A DNA stretch of 64,000 bases from Bacteroidales bacterium (GTDB lineage: Bacteria; Bacteroidota; Bacteroidia; Bacteroidales; UBA12077), in the NCBI GenBank assembly GCA_003446015.1, contig DMBU01000068.1, forward strand, positions 38,509-102,508. The letters run 5' to 3'. This document shows positions 16,183 to 25,018 of this stretch, one piece after another. A model generated the notes under the pieces. The model saw only the letters and a program-made list of their open reading frames with translations. It was not told the DNA's origin and ran no database searches. The translations under genes were made by a program, and so were the position numbers. Each line of letters begins with the position of its first letter. Positions within the stretch are counted from its first letter, which is position 1.

Positions 16183-16223
16183 CGTTGTTTTAACTTTTAA
16201 AATCAACAGATATTTAAAATTTT

Positions 16224-17105
16224 ATGGCAAGCTATTCAATAAAAGAGTTAGAGAATTTATCTGGTATTAAGGCCCATACCATTCGTATATGGGAAAAGCG
16301 TTATGGTGTTATTAAACCTGCTCGTACTGATACAAATATTCGTTTTTACTGCGACAGTGAATTAAAACGACTGTTGAATATTGCAATTCTAAACCGATAT
16401 GGTATGCGCATTTCGGATATCTCAAAATTATCAGATATTGAGCTGTCGGAAAAAGTAATTAATGCTTCGTCTGATTCATCAAATGCAGAAAGCAATATTG
16501 AAAATTTAATTATTGCTATGGTTGAAATGGATGAATATAAATTTGATCGAATTCTGTCGCGTTTTATTATGCATGTTGGATTTGAGAATACAGTTATTAA
16601 GGTGATTTACCCTTTTTTCGAGAAAATTGGATTGCTTTGGCAAACCGGCTCAATAAATCCTGCTCATGAACATTTTGTATCGAATTTATTCCGACAAAAA
16701 TTGATGGTAGCAATTGATAATATAGTTATCCCTGAAAATAAGGCTGTTAAAAAATTCATTTTATTTTTACCTGAAGGAGAATACCATGAACTCGCATTAT
16801 TGTTTTATAACTATTTGATTAAAAAGGCAGGTAAGTTAGTTTATTATTTAGGAAGTTCTGTTCCCTTTGATGATGTTGTAGAAACAAGTAAAATGATTAA
16901 TCCCGATTTCTTATTTACCTCTTTAACATCTTCTTTAAATAAGGACGAAATATATGGATATATAAACAATCTTTCCAAAACATTCACTTTTCAAAAAATA
17001 TTTGTAACAGGAATGCAGATTAAAGAAAATTTTACTGACTTGCCTTCAAATGTCCTTAAAGTATCTTCCCCATTGGGATTTGTGGAAACATTAAAAGATT
17101 ATTAA
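16224..17105 (+). CDS. CarH/LitR-type MerR regulator with B12-binding domain
   Basis: 293 residues. The N-terminal MerR helix-turn-helix (SIKELENLSGIKAHTIRIWEKRYG) is followed by a four-helix bundle with W139-x9-E149-H150, the adenosylcobalamin-capping motif of CarH/LitR. A Rossmann-like B12 domain has the E186-x-H188 ligand region and YYLGSSVP. Known members are tetrameric repressors released when green or blue light breaks the adenosylcobalamin bond. Thermus CarH has a His directly after the Trp that becomes the photoproduct ligand; here that residue is Gln140. Divergent from photolyase and followed by an ECF sigma gene. Confidence 0.85.
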   Translation: MASYSIKELENLSGIKAHTIRIWEKRYGVIKPARTDTNIRFYCDSELKRLLNIAILNRYGMRISDISKLSDIELSEKVINASSDSSNAESNIENLIIAMVEMDEYKFDRILSRFIMHVGFENTVIKVIYPFFEKIGLLWQTGSINPAHEHFVSNLFRQKLMVAIDNIVIPENKAVKKFILFLPEGEYHELALLFYNYLIKKAGKLVYYLGSSVPFDDVVETSKMINPDFLFTSLTSSLNKDEIYGYINNLSKTFTFQKIFVTGMQIKENFTDLPSNVLKVSSPLGFVETLKDY

Positions 17106-17131
17106 TTCTCTGGAATTATTCTAAATAACTT

Positions 17132-17160
17132 ATCCTGCCTGACTTTGAGCGGGATTTTTT
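17132..17160 (+). terminator. Terminator after the MerR gene
   Basis: ATCCTGC (17132-17138) pairs with GCGGGAT (17149-17155, one G-T wobble), followed by TTTTT. Confidence 0.65.
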
Positions 17161-17170
17161 GTTTAATTAA

Positions 17171-17188
17171 GTGTTAAAATTTTAACAC
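17171..17188. promoter_or_regulatory. Perfect 18-bp palindrome upstream of the ECF sigma gene
   Basis: GTGTTAAAATTTTAACAC is a perfect palindrome, located just after the merR terminator and about 200 bases before the sigma-factor start. Its arms resemble the half-sites near 16133-16182. It is a good candidate operator for the B12-type MerR protein; no binding data are implied. Confidence 0.45.
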
Positions 17189-17391
17189 AAAGCTTAAACA
17201 AAAAAATGCATGTCAAATGTAATTTAGAAATAATTAGTAAAAAGGTAGTGTAATGCTTAAATAGTGGTTGGTGTAGCGTTATCTCTTATTTATAATAAGC
17301 TCTGAAATAGGGCTGTAGAGCAGCTTTGCATTTGCTTTTTGACTATTTTGTGTTGTATATTTGTTTAAGAATTATTAAAAAACATACAACT

Positions 17392-17895
17392 ATGACAGCA
17401 ATTGAATTTAATCATCAACTAATAGGTTTAGAGACTAAACTTTCTAGATTCGCGATGAGTTTAACGTCAAATAAAGTTGAAGCTCAGGATCTTTTACAAG
17501 AAACTTATTTAAAAGCATTATCACACAGAGATAAATTTATCGGATATTCGAATTTAAAGGCATGGGCCTTTACAATAATGAAAAATACATTCATCAACAA
17601 TTATCGTAAGCAACAAAAAGAGAATACCCACAACGACACAACGCAAAATTTATATTTTTTAAATTTGTCGCGTGAGCTTTCTCCGGCCAGACCTGATAAT
17701 GAATATACAACATCTGAAATTTTGAGAGAAATTGAGAATCTATCAGATGAGTTTAAGAAGCCATTTACCATGTTTCTTTCGGGTTATAAGTACAAAGAAA
17801 TTGCAGATGAATTAGATCTGAAAATTGGTACTGTGAAAAGTAGAATATTTTTTACCCGAAAAAGATTAATGGAAAAACTTAAAGATTTCCAATAA
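17392..17895 (+). CDS. ECF-type RNA polymerase sigma factor
   Basis: 167 residues from the ATG at 17392; an upstream in-frame start at 17326 would add an unlikely hydrophobic stretch. Region 2 has EAQDLLQETYLKAL and LKAWAFTIMKNTFINNYRK; region 4 has LSGYKYKEIADELDLKIGTVKSRIFFTRKRL. No anti-sigma gene lies next to it. The arrangement photolyase - B12 MerR - ECF sigma parallels LitR/LitS loci, so light-dependent production of this sigma factor is inferred. Confidence 0.88.
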   Translation: MTAIEFNHQLIGLETKLSRFAMSLTSNKVEAQDLLQETYLKALSHRDKFIGYSNLKAWAFTIMKNTFINNYRKQQKENTHNDTTQNLYFLNLSRELSPARPDNEYTTSEILREIENLSDEFKKPFTMFLSGYKYKEIADELDLKIGTVKSRIFFTRKRLMEKLKDFQ

Positions 17896-17947
17896 TTGGA
17901 AAAAGCTTGTTAAACAAAAACAATAGAAATCTAAATTTTATATATTC

Positions 17948-17989
17948 AAAGAACTTTTTGGAACTTAAAAAGAACCAAAAAGTTCTTTT
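17948..17989. terminator. Bidirectional terminator between sigma and SRPBCC genes
   Basis: AAAGAACTTTTTGG (17948-17961) pairs perfectly with CCAAAAAGTTCTTT (17975-17988), a 14-bp stem with T-runs on both sides. It overlaps the 3' end of the SRPBCC gene. Confidence 0.8.
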
Positions 17990-18423
17990 ATTTTTGTCTC
18001 TCTGAAGTCAAAAATCTCTTGTACTCGTTTTCGTATAAAGATTTTATGCAGTATTTGACCAATAAATCCCAAAGGAACATCATAAAATAATATATCTCTC
18101 ATTTCTGTTCCATTGTTTATTTTTTTAAAATGATGTTCGTGATGCCATATCTTATAAGGACCCTGAATTTGATTATCGATAAAATATCTGTGTTCTTTAA
18201 TTTGAGTTATTTCAGTAGCCCATTTAACAGTAAAATTAAATAAAGGACTAAGCCTATAGGTAATAATCATTCCAGGGTACATTTCTCCAGCATCAGATCT
18301 TGATAATATGTTAAAATTCATGTATTGTGGTGTAATCTTACCTAAGTTATCAGGCTGTGAGAAGAAATCCCAGGCTTCAATTAATGATATAGGAATGTTT
18401 TGTGTTATTTTGAGTTGATACAT
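17965..18423 (-). CDS. SRPBCC-family protein
   Basis: 152 residues with the START/Bet v1-like layout: YQLKITQNIPISLIEAWDFFSQPDNLGKITP at the start, TVKWATEITQIKEHRYFIDNQIQGPYKIWHHEHHF in the middle, and a long C-terminal helix ending FDFRETKIKELF. The family forms a hydrophobic ligand cavity; similar proteins (often called cell division inhibitor or ligand-binding SRPBCC) accompany TIGR01777 and photolyase genes. Ligand unknown. It is convergent with the ECF sigma gene and completes the likely light-response cluster. Confidence 0.8.
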   Translation of the reverse strand: MYQLKITQNIPISLIEAWDFFSQPDNLGKITPQYMNFNILSRSDAGEMYPGMIITYRLSPLFNFTVKWATEITQIKEHRYFIDNQIQGPYKIWHHEHHFKKINNGTEMRDILFYDVPLGFIGQILHKIFIRKRVQEIFDFRETKIKELFGSF

Positions 18424-18479
18424 TTAGTTTTAATTGAATAGAACTCTAACAATAAAATGTGCAATTTGTTTGCACAGAT

Positions 18480-18560
18480 CCCTGAAGGGTGCCAGCCGTC
18501 ATGCAGGGGAGCAAATTGATTTTATTCACACCCTTTAGTCCCGAAAGTTTTCGGGAGGGG
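18480..18560. repeat. Intergenic palindromic repeat region
   Basis: Contains CCCGAAAGTTTTCGGG (18540-18555), a 7-bp stem with a 2-base loop, preceded by CCCTGAAGGG and other G/C-rich pieces unusual for this AT-rich genome. It looks like a dispersed intergenic repeat; other copies cannot be confirmed from this window. Confidence 0.45.
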
Positions 18561-18670
18561 CAAATGAAGAAAATCATTAACAACAATTATGAATAAAAGA
18601 GGACACTCGTTAAGAAAATCTATAAAATGAATAATTTCCTTATAAAATAAATATTGAGCTTAAAACAAAT

Positions 18671-18916
18671 TTATTCTGAATCAAATGATTTTAAAAATTC
18701 ATCTAAAAGTACTTTTGCACGTTCAAAATGTTCATTTGTTACATAAAGACTTGCTTCAGCTTCCGGATATCCTCCTCCAAATCCAGCAGTTAAACCAGAT
18801 CGCATTTCGTTTTTTACTAAGCATCCGATTTGGTTATCATTTAAAATTTCTTTTAATATATTCGCATTAATTTCTGATCCGGTAAATAGGAGTATAAGAT
18901 CTTCGTGATTGGTCAT
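18671..18916 (-). CDS. DUF2007 putative signal-transducing protein
   Basis: 81 residues. A ferredoxin-like small domain with LLFTGSEINANILKEILNDNQIG, a Gly-rich turn SGLTAGFGGGYPEAEASLYV and a final LLDEFLKSF helix, as in DUF2007 (GlnB-like fold) proteins. Function unknown. It stands alone between the SRPBCC gene and a phosphoesterase gene. Confidence 0.7.
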   Translation of the reverse strand: MTNHEDLILLFTGSEINANILKEILNDNQIGCLVKNEMRSGLTAGFGGGYPEAEASLYVTNEHFERAKVLLDEFLKSFDSE

Positions 18917-19004
18917 TTTTTTGAGTTTTGGTTAATGGATTAACAGATGAAAAGATATTAATTAAAAATTACAATAAATAGTAACACTCTTCATTTTTTT
19001 ACTT

Positions 19005-19697
19005 TTAATCGATATTTGGTATGTTAAATAATTTATTCGTATCTAAATTGATGGCGGTTAAACTACCGAGGCCTGGATGCTGAGTATAAACACATCCTGA
19101 ATCAATATTAATTACATTAACCTGATTAGATGTAAGGTTTGATCTAATCTGATCAAAGGGAACAGGAGTGTGGCCATGTATTATTTTTCTCCCTTTCGAA
19201 ACATTGTAATCATAATTTTCCTCTCGGGTCCATAACATACTTTCAAGATCGCTAAAGGGATTATTTGCCTTAAAATTTAAACCGGCATGAACAATTATAT
19301 AATCGTCTAATTCAATAAAATACGGTAATGAACTTAGGTATTTATAATAATGATTTGGAATTAGCTCTTTAACTTTTAAATTTAAATCAGCCTGAGGGTT
19401 AAAGCTGCTGATGGTTGATTTAGCTCCATTTAATTGCCATTTTGTATCATTTAATTTTAAATTTTTTTGATATGCCTCTTTAAGCATATCTTCATGGTTT
19501 CCGCATACACATTCAATTGTAAAACCTTGTTGTCTTAAATCAAAAATGAGATCGATGACAGCTTTTGAGTTTGGTCCCCGATCAATTATATCACCAACTA
19601 TATAAATATCAGGATGTTTTGATTCAAGAAATAATTGTAGAATAAGTTCTTTAAACGTTTTATAACAACCATGTATGTCGCCTATACAATATCTCAT
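19005..19697 (-). CDS. PP1-like Ser/Thr protein phosphatase / metallophosphoesterase
   Basis: 230 residues. The three metallophosphoesterase motifs are present: GDIHGC (~7), GDIIDRGPNS (~36) and GNHEDML (~65), with later His ligands in IIVHAGL and IIHGHTPVP. This set is that of bacterial PrpA/ApaH-like phosphatases, which dephosphorylate proteins or cleave diadenosine tetraphosphate. Cytoplasmic, single-gene unit. Confidence 0.9.
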   Translation of the reverse strand: MRYCIGDIHGCYKTFKELILQLFLESKHPDIYIVGDIIDRGPNSKAVIDLIFDLRQQGFTIECVCGNHEDMLKEAYQKNLKLNDTKWQLNGAKSTISSFNPQADLNLKVKELIPNHYYKYLSSLPYFIELDDYIIVHAGLNFKANNPFSDLESMLWTREENYDYNVSKGRKIIHGHTPVPFDQIRSNLTSNQVNVINIDSGCVYTQHPGLGSLTAINLDTNKLFNIPNID

Positions 19698-19847
19698 GCA
19701 GAGAAATTACATATAAAGTAACTATTAGTCAAGTTTTTCATTAATTATTAAATAAGATTAAGTTTTTTTACTGTGAATATATTTTAATTCGGAGTTGAAA
19801 AGAACAAAATTAAAAAAGGGTTAGAATATCGAATGCTTGTATAAACG

Positions 19848-19882
19848 AAAAAAGCAATACGCTTATAGCGATATTGCTTTTT
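19848..19882 (-). terminator. Terminator after the acyl-CoA synthetase gene
   Basis: AAAAGCAATA pairs with TATTGCTTTT around an inner CGCT/AGCG stem, followed on the minus strand by a T-run; it lies just downstream of the stop at 19908. Confidence 0.75.
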
Positions 19883-19907
19883 ATTATTATCGAAATAGAT
19901 TAAATTA

Positions 19908-21539
19908 TTAACAATATAAATACCTTTTGATTTTCTGTGTTGCTGTTTTTTCAAAAGGAGTTATTTGTGGAATTACAGCATAAATTCTTGAAAACTTATT
20001 CACTCTTGAGTTAACATGTTCTTGCAATTCAATCATTAATTCTTCAGTTTTTTTCTTTGCAAAAGCTACGGCTTCATCTTTTAGATGATGAAATTGTTTT
20101 TCAAGTTCTTCATAGTTAAAATGCACCAATGCAACCAGCTTCCCTTTTTGTTCAACTACTATTGATTCCAAAACATATTTGAAATTGTTAATAACAGATT
20201 CAATTTCTTCAGGATAAATATTTTCTCCACTTGAACCAACAATCATGTTTTTAATTCTACCTTTAAGAAAAAGATAATTATCCTTATCAAAATATCCACG
20301 GTCGCCTGTTTTTAGCCAACCATCCGGAGTTAAAACCTCTTTTGTTAATTCAGGTTCTTTATAATAACCTTTCATAATATTATCACCTTTTGCCCAAACT
20401 TCACCCTCGCCTGTTACTGGATCCGGATTGTTTATTTTCACTTCAATACCTTGCATTATTGGTCCTGTCCCCCTGAATTTTACAACTTGTGGGTTTGCCC
20501 CTGAAAGCAATGGAGCTGATTCAGTTAATCCATAACCAATTGCATAAGGAAATTTAGCTTCGCGCAAGAATTTTTCAACTGTTGGATCTAATGCAGCACC
20601 ACCAATTCCGAAGAATACAAGTTCTCCCCCGAAAGTTTCTTTTAATTTATTTCCAGCTAACTTATTCAGCGTTTTCCGAATAGGTGAGATTTTATATAAT
20701 AATGATAAAATTTTACTTTTTGTAAATTTTGGTAAAACCTGATTTCTGTATATCTTTTCAATAACCATAGGAACACTTAGAATATGAGTTGGTTTTACCT
20801 TTTTCATTGCAGGTACTAATGCACTTGGAGTTGGTGGCTTTTCCAGATAATAAACCGCTGCTCCTTGTAAAATCGGTAAAACTAGCCCAAGAGTATTTTC
20901 ATAGGTGTGTGATAATGGTAATATGGATAAGAAACGATGGTGTGATTGTACATTTTCAATTGAAAGCACCTGAATGGCATCAAAAACAATATTTTTATGG
21001 GTTAACATAACCCCTTTTGATTTTCCGGTTGTTCCTGATGTGTAAATAATTGAGGCAAGATCAGATTCCTCAACATTAACTTCATTTATATAATCTGAAT
21101 TTACCGATTTTGGTTTTCCTCTTCTAATCTCAAAATCATCCGAATAAATAATAGTTTTGAGTAAATTGTCGGGGAGATTTTCAATTTTAGGATACATTAA
21201 TTTAGAAACAAAAATGCATTTTGCCTCAGAATGTTCAAGTATGTTTTTGATTTCATTTTCATGAAAATCAGGAAGTAATGGAACTGCAATAGCACCAAGA
21301 GATGTGATTGCAAAAAAAGCAATTCCCCAGTTGGGCATATTCCTACTTAGAATGGCAACTTTGTCTTCTTTTTTTACTCCTTGACTAACAAGCAGTTTTT
21401 TAATTTTCTCGATCTCAGAATTAAGTTCCGTATAAGTAAGCGACTCTTCATTTACATAAGACAATGCAGTATTATTAGCATAAAGTTCTACACTGTTCTT
21501 AAGTAATGACGGTAAAGTTTGATTTTTAAGTTTATTCAT
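19908..21539 (-). CDS. Long-chain fatty acid-CoA ligase / AMP-dependent synthetase
   Basis: 543 residues. The ANL-superfamily motifs are the P-loop YTSGTTGKSKGVMLTH (~165-182), YGLTESAPL (~335), the hinge and GDRGYFDKDNYLFLKGRIKN, and the catalytic Lys near the C-terminus (TATQKIKRY). It activates fatty acids to acyl-AMP and then acyl-CoA (or acyl-ACP). Substrate length cannot be told. It could reactivate fatty acids freed by the thioesterase at 9148. Single gene with its own terminator. Confidence 0.88.
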   Translation of the reverse strand: MNKLKNQTLPSLLKNSVELYANNTALSYVNEESLTYTELNSEIEKIKKLLVSQGVKKEDKVAILSRNMPNWGIAFFAITSLGAIAVPLLPDFHENEIKNILEHSEAKCIFVSKLMYPKIENLPDNLLKTIIYSDDFEIRRGKPKSVNSDYINEVNVEESDLASIIYTSGTTGKSKGVMLTHKNIVFDAIQVLSIENVQSHHRFLSILPLSHTYENTLGLVLPILQGAAVYYLEKPPTPSALVPAMKKVKPTHILSVPMVIEKIYRNQVLPKFTKSKILSLLYKISPIRKTLNKLAGNKLKETFGGELVFFGIGGAALDPTVEKFLREAKFPYAIGYGLTESAPLLSGANPQVVKFRGTGPIMQGIEVKINNPDPVTGEGEVWAKGDNIMKGYYKEPELTKEVLTPDGWLKTGDRGYFDKDNYLFLKGRIKNMIVGSSGENIYPEEIESVINNFKYVLESIVVEQKGKLVALVHFNYEELEKQFHHLKDEAVAFAKKKTEELMIELQEHVNSRVNKFSRIYAVIPQITPFEKTATQKIKRYLYC

Positions 21540-21756
21540 AATTCCTGAATATGAATTAAATTAAATAGCAATTAAAGTGAATATTATATTCACATATTTA
21601 GATGGTTTACTTTTGTCAAAAGTAATATTAAATTTGAAAAGACGAAATTATATCCCTACAAGTTATAAACAAGTGAAGTTAGAATTTGTTCTTTAAAAAA
21701 GAAAAAAAAAGCCAACTGAAAAGAACAATTGACCTTTGTTTTTTAAAATGATTGAA

Positions 21757-22356
21757 TTAGAAATTAAGATTTACTCCAATTCTTATTGAAGAATAGTTTA
21801 ATTCGAAAGATTCATATTCATCGTCAGTAGCTTTAGCTAGATCGTAAGCGAAAATTATTTGAGGATTAAATCTGTCATTATTAAGACTTAATCCGGTCTG
21901 GAAACGTGGATTTAACGAACTTCCTGAAAACTCTTCAAAGCTCATACTGTTGTACAGAAGACCTGCTCCAATTATTACACTGCTCTTTCTTTCACTGGAA
22001 ATAGGAATTAAAAAATTAGCCATCATCCCTCCAGAGAATTTATTAAATGCATAACTTTCATCTGCTCCACTAATGATTTTAGGAGCATAAGAGTATTCAA
22101 CCAAAGGTTGTACTTCAATAAGATTATAAAATCTGAAACTTCCACCAATGCCAAAGTTAAAACTCATTACAATATCGGTAGTCCCAAATGTAATTGAATA
22201 ACTACTTAAATCATCAGAAATGTAATTGTTAACATCTTCAGGATTCATAAGGTATCCAAAACTGATAGATGGGAAGAATTTGAATTTAAATACATCTTGA
22301 GCTGAAACATTTAAGGAAATTCCAAATGCAAGGATTAATACTATTAGTTTTCTCAT
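21757..22356 (-). CDS. Outer-membrane beta-barrel protein, function unknown
   Basis: 199 residues from the ATG at 22356, which opens a signal peptide MRKLIVLILAFGISLNVSAQ. The mature part has alternating polar/hydrophobic strands, many aromatic residues and a terminal strand SSIRIGVNLNF ending in Phe, the outer-membrane insertion signal. It resembles the small porin-like or OmpW-sized barrels common in Bacteroidota. No ligand or partner is evident from the neighbours. Confidence 0.7.
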   Translation of the reverse strand: MRKLIVLILAFGISLNVSAQDVFKFKFFPSISFGYLMNPEDVNNYISDDLSSYSITFGTTDIVMSFNFGIGGSFRFYNLIEVQPLVEYSYAPKIISGADESYAFNKFSGGMMANFLIPISSERKSSVIIGAGLLYNSMSFEEFSGSSLNPRFQTGLSLNNDRFNPQIIFAYDLAKATDDEYESFELNYSSIRIGVNLNF

Positions 22357-22564
22357 AATTAATAAATTTTGATAACAGATTAACAAGATTTATAAATAAA
22401 ATAAAATAAAAATAAGCATTTATGCAAGTAATTGGCTGAAAAAGAGTCGAATAAACTTAAGAAAGGGCTTGTGTTTTTACTTAATTTTGGAAATCGTAGT
22501 AAAAGAAAAAACAGCTATTATCCTTAAATAACGCTGTTTTTGTGAATTTCATTAATTGTTTTCG

Positions 22565-22957
22565 TGGAGCTGGCGGGAATCGAACCCGCGTCCGAATAAG
22601 AAACCCAAATGCGTTCTACATGCTTATCTCTTTATTGGTTTTCGTGAGTGGACTGGCAAAAAGCAGCCGAACCAAACCTTAGCTTCTTAATTTCGCTTAG
22701 TTATCGAAGCATTAACTAAACTAGTTTAACTTTTACGATGCCTCTATATCAAGTGCCGTTAAACAGGGCCCTTTGAGAGACAGCTTGTTCCGACACCTGG
22801 TGTCGGAATTAAGTTAATTCACTGAGTGAGATTAAGCAGCAAGCGCGTAATTATTTTCGCCGTTTATGTTTTTGAGCCTTGAGATTTACGAGCCAAAACA
22901 CAAAGCTCGACATGCTTACATTCCAATTTACCTTACCGTCAAAACCAAGACAGCCCC
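22565..22957 (-). ncRNA. ssrA: Transfer-messenger RNA (tmRNA)
   Basis: The minus strand starts GGGGCTG (22957-22951) and ends CAGCTCC-A (22572-22565), which pair as an alanyl acceptor stem. The T arm GCGGGTTCGATTCCCGC lies before the 3' end, and CCA is not encoded. The tag reading frame runs from GGC at 22861 to the TAA ending at 22832 and encodes GENNYALAA, the standard Bacteroidota tag. It rescues stalled ribosomes with SmpB. The 3' end was placed from the acceptor pairing. Confidence 0.95.
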
Positions 22958-22969
22958 AAATCAGAGTTG

Positions 22970-22977
22970 CAAAGTTA
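22970..22977 (-). promoter_or_regulatory. -7 promoter box of tmRNA
   Basis: The minus strand reads TAACTTTG, an exact match to the Bacteroidota -7 consensus TAnnTTTG, 12 bases before the mature tmRNA 5' end. This implies a short leader removed by RNase P. No clear -33 TTG was seen. Confidence 0.6.
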
Positions 22978-23063
22978 CAATAATCTTCCGTCGAATATTA
23001 TTTTTTCTGTTAAAAAAAATTAATTTTAGGCTCTCTTAAATCAAATACAAAAAATATTTTTAT

Positions 23064-24284
23064 ATGAGTCCAAAACTAAAAGTTGGTGTTTTACGCGAAA
23101 CCAAAAATCCACCTGATAAAAGAGTACCGGTTACTCCATCCCAGGTAGTAAAATTAGCAGAACGCTTTCCTAATGTGGAAGTTTGTGTTCAACCTAGTGA
23201 TATTAGATGTTACACCGATGAAGAGTATAGTTATCTCGATTTAAATATGAAAGAAGATTTAAGCGATTGTGATATTTTGTTGGGTGTTAAAGAAGTTGAT
23301 CCTAAAACATTGATTGCAAATAAAACATACATGTTTTTCGCGCATGTTGCTAAAAAACAACCTTATAACCGTGGTTTATTGCAAGAGATAATAAAGAAAA
23401 AAATCCGATTAGTCGATTATGAATATTTAACCGATTACAATGAGCAAAGAATAGTAGCTTTCGGTCGTTGGGCAGGAATAGTTGGAGCTTATAATGGATT
23501 GCGAGCTCGTGGTATACGTACCGATCAGTTCGATTTAAAACCGGCACATCAATGTAAAGATATGGATGAGATGTATGCAGGTCTAAAAAAGATTCAGTTA
23601 AAAAAGAAAAAGATATTGGTGACCGGTGGTGGTCGTGTTGCAATGGGAGCCATGGAAACCTTAAGTCAGTTAAATATTCGTGAGGTCACACCTGATGAGT
23701 TTTTGAATCAGGAATTCGACGAGCCGATATTATGTCGTATCGACCCTGAACATTATGTTGAACATAAGGGAGGAATGCAGTTTGATTTACATCATTTCTT
23801 TAAACATCCTGAAGAATACAAGTCAACATTTAAAAGATACACGAAGGTTACAGATATTTTCATTGCATGTCATTTCTGGGATCCTAAATCACCCAAATTT
23901 ATTACAAAAGAAGATTATCTGGAACCTGATTTTAAAATTACTGTAATTGCTGATGTGAGTTGCGATGTTGACGGACCAATTGCTTCAACGGTTAAAGCAT
24001 CAACTATAGCAGAACCATTCTTTGGATATAATCCTGCAACAGGAAAAGCAGAACCTCCATTTATCAGTCCAAAAAATATTACAGTCATGTCAGTTGATAA
24101 TCTCCCAGGTGAGTTACCTCGTAATGCATCATCCGATTTTGGTGCAAATTTATTGGATAAAGTTTACCCTTCGTTATTTGGAAATGATGACACAGGAATG
24201 ATTGAACGAGCTACAATTGCTAAAGATGGAAAATTAACCGAACGATATGCTTACTTACAGAATTATTTGGATGAAAAAGAATAA
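23064..24284 (+). CDS. Saccharopine dehydrogenase (LYS1)/alanine dehydrogenase-family oxidoreductase
   Basis: 406 residues. The N-terminal AlaDH/PNT-like domain opens with KVGVLRETKNPPDKRVPVTP and contains MFFAHVAKKQPYN and RIVAFGRWAGIVGAYNGL; the second domain has a nucleotide-binding ILVTGGGRVAMGAME. The conserved IADVSCDVDGPIASTVKAST block is more like fungal LYS1 (NAD-dependent, lysine-forming saccharopine dehydrogenase) than true alanine dehydrogenases. Bacterial members are usually annotated only as NAD(P)-dependent oxidoreductases; substrate not established here. A strong bidirectional terminator follows. Confidence 0.75.
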   Translation: MSPKLKVGVLRETKNPPDKRVPVTPSQVVKLAERFPNVEVCVQPSDIRCYTDEEYSYLDLNMKEDLSDCDILLGVKEVDPKTLIANKTYMFFAHVAKKQPYNRGLLQEIIKKKIRLVDYEYLTDYNEQRIVAFGRWAGIVGAYNGLRARGIRTDQFDLKPAHQCKDMDEMYAGLKKIQLKKKKILVTGGGRVAMGAMETLSQLNIREVTPDEFLNQEFDEPILCRIDPEHYVEHKGGMQFDLHHFFKHPEEYKSTFKRYTKVTDIFIACHFWDPKSPKFITKEDYLEPDFKITVIADVSCDVDGPIASTVKASTIAEPFFGYNPATGKAEPPFISPKNITVMSVDNLPGELPRNASSDFGANLLDKVYPSLFGNDDTGMIERATIAKDGKLTERYAYLQNYLDEKE

Positions 24285-24318
24285 TTATAAAGCCAATTAA
24301 AAGATTGGCTTTATAATT
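24283..24318. terminator. Bidirectional intrinsic terminator
   Basis: A 15-bp perfect stem: AATTATAAAGCCAAT (24283-24297) with ATTGGCTTTATAATT (24304-24318), between the dehydrogenase (+) and LytTR regulator (-) genes; it overlaps both ends slightly. Confidence 0.8.
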
Positions 24319-25018
24319 TAGAATTCAATATTTCAAGAGTAGGAATTTTATAGCTTCTGCCTATAGGAATTTTTTTATTATTAATCTCAACATAAGATGC
24401 TGTAAAAGCTTTTACGTTATTTCTGTTTATAATGAATGATTTATGAGTTCTAATAAAAATTTCTTTATTTAATTGTTCAAAAAATTTAATTAAACTCATC
24501 TTTGTAACAATATTTTCGCTTGGTGTAATAATTTTTATATATTCTCGCATCCCCTCAATATATAATATCTCAGAGGGTTTTATTCGATAGGTTTTGTTAC
24601 TATCTTTTATTAAGATGTCATTTTTACTATCATATTGAGGTTTCTCTTTGTAATTTGATATCATATTAGAATCGAGATATTTGTTAATGGCTTTAAAAAA
24701 TCGATCTAAAGTAATTGGTTTGAGTATAAAATCTATGACATCTAAATCAAAACCATCAATAGCGAATTCTTTATATGCTGATGTTATAATAACTTTTGGT
24801 TTTTTTGTTAATGATTTAAGAAAGTCAATTCCATTAATTTCTGGCATTTGAATATCCAAAAATAGTAAATCAATTTGATTGTTTTGTATTGCAAATGATG
24901 CTTCAATTGCATTTTCACATTCTGCCACTATTTCAAATTGTTTGAAATGACTAAGATGATTTTTAATTAGCTTTCTTGCCAAAGGCTCGTCATCAATAAT
25001 TACGCACTTTACCTTCAT
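24311..25018 (-). CDS. LytTR-family response regulator
   Basis: 235 residues. The receiver domain has the acidic pocket in CVIIDDEPLA, phospho-acceptor Asp in LLFLDIQMPEI (~55), Thr/Ser in IITSAY and Lys in FILKPI. The C-terminal LytTR DNA-binding domain (~135-235) has SEILYIEGMREYIKI and FIRTHKSFIINR. The 26-base overlap with the kinase gene indicates a coupled two-component pair. Targets are not known; the pair diverges from SusC/SusD, which makes those genes one candidate target. Confidence 0.9.
   Translation of the reverse strand: MKVKCVIIDDEPLARKLIKNHLSHFKQFEIVAECENAIEASFAIQNNQIDLLFLDIQMPEINGIDFLKSLTKKPKVIITSAYKEFAIDGFDLDVIDFILKPITLDRFFKAINKYLDSNMISNYKEKPQYDSKNDILIKDSNKTYRIKPSEILYIEGMREYIKIITPSENIVTKMSLIKFFEQLNKEIFIRTHKSFIINRNNVKAFTASYVEINNKKIPIGRSYKIPTLEILNSKL

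Noticed and set aside
22560..22600. Isolated tRNA gene on the minus strand
   Set aside because: The T-arm-like sequence is the 3' end of tmRNA, whose 5' acceptor strand and tag reading frame are found up to 22957.
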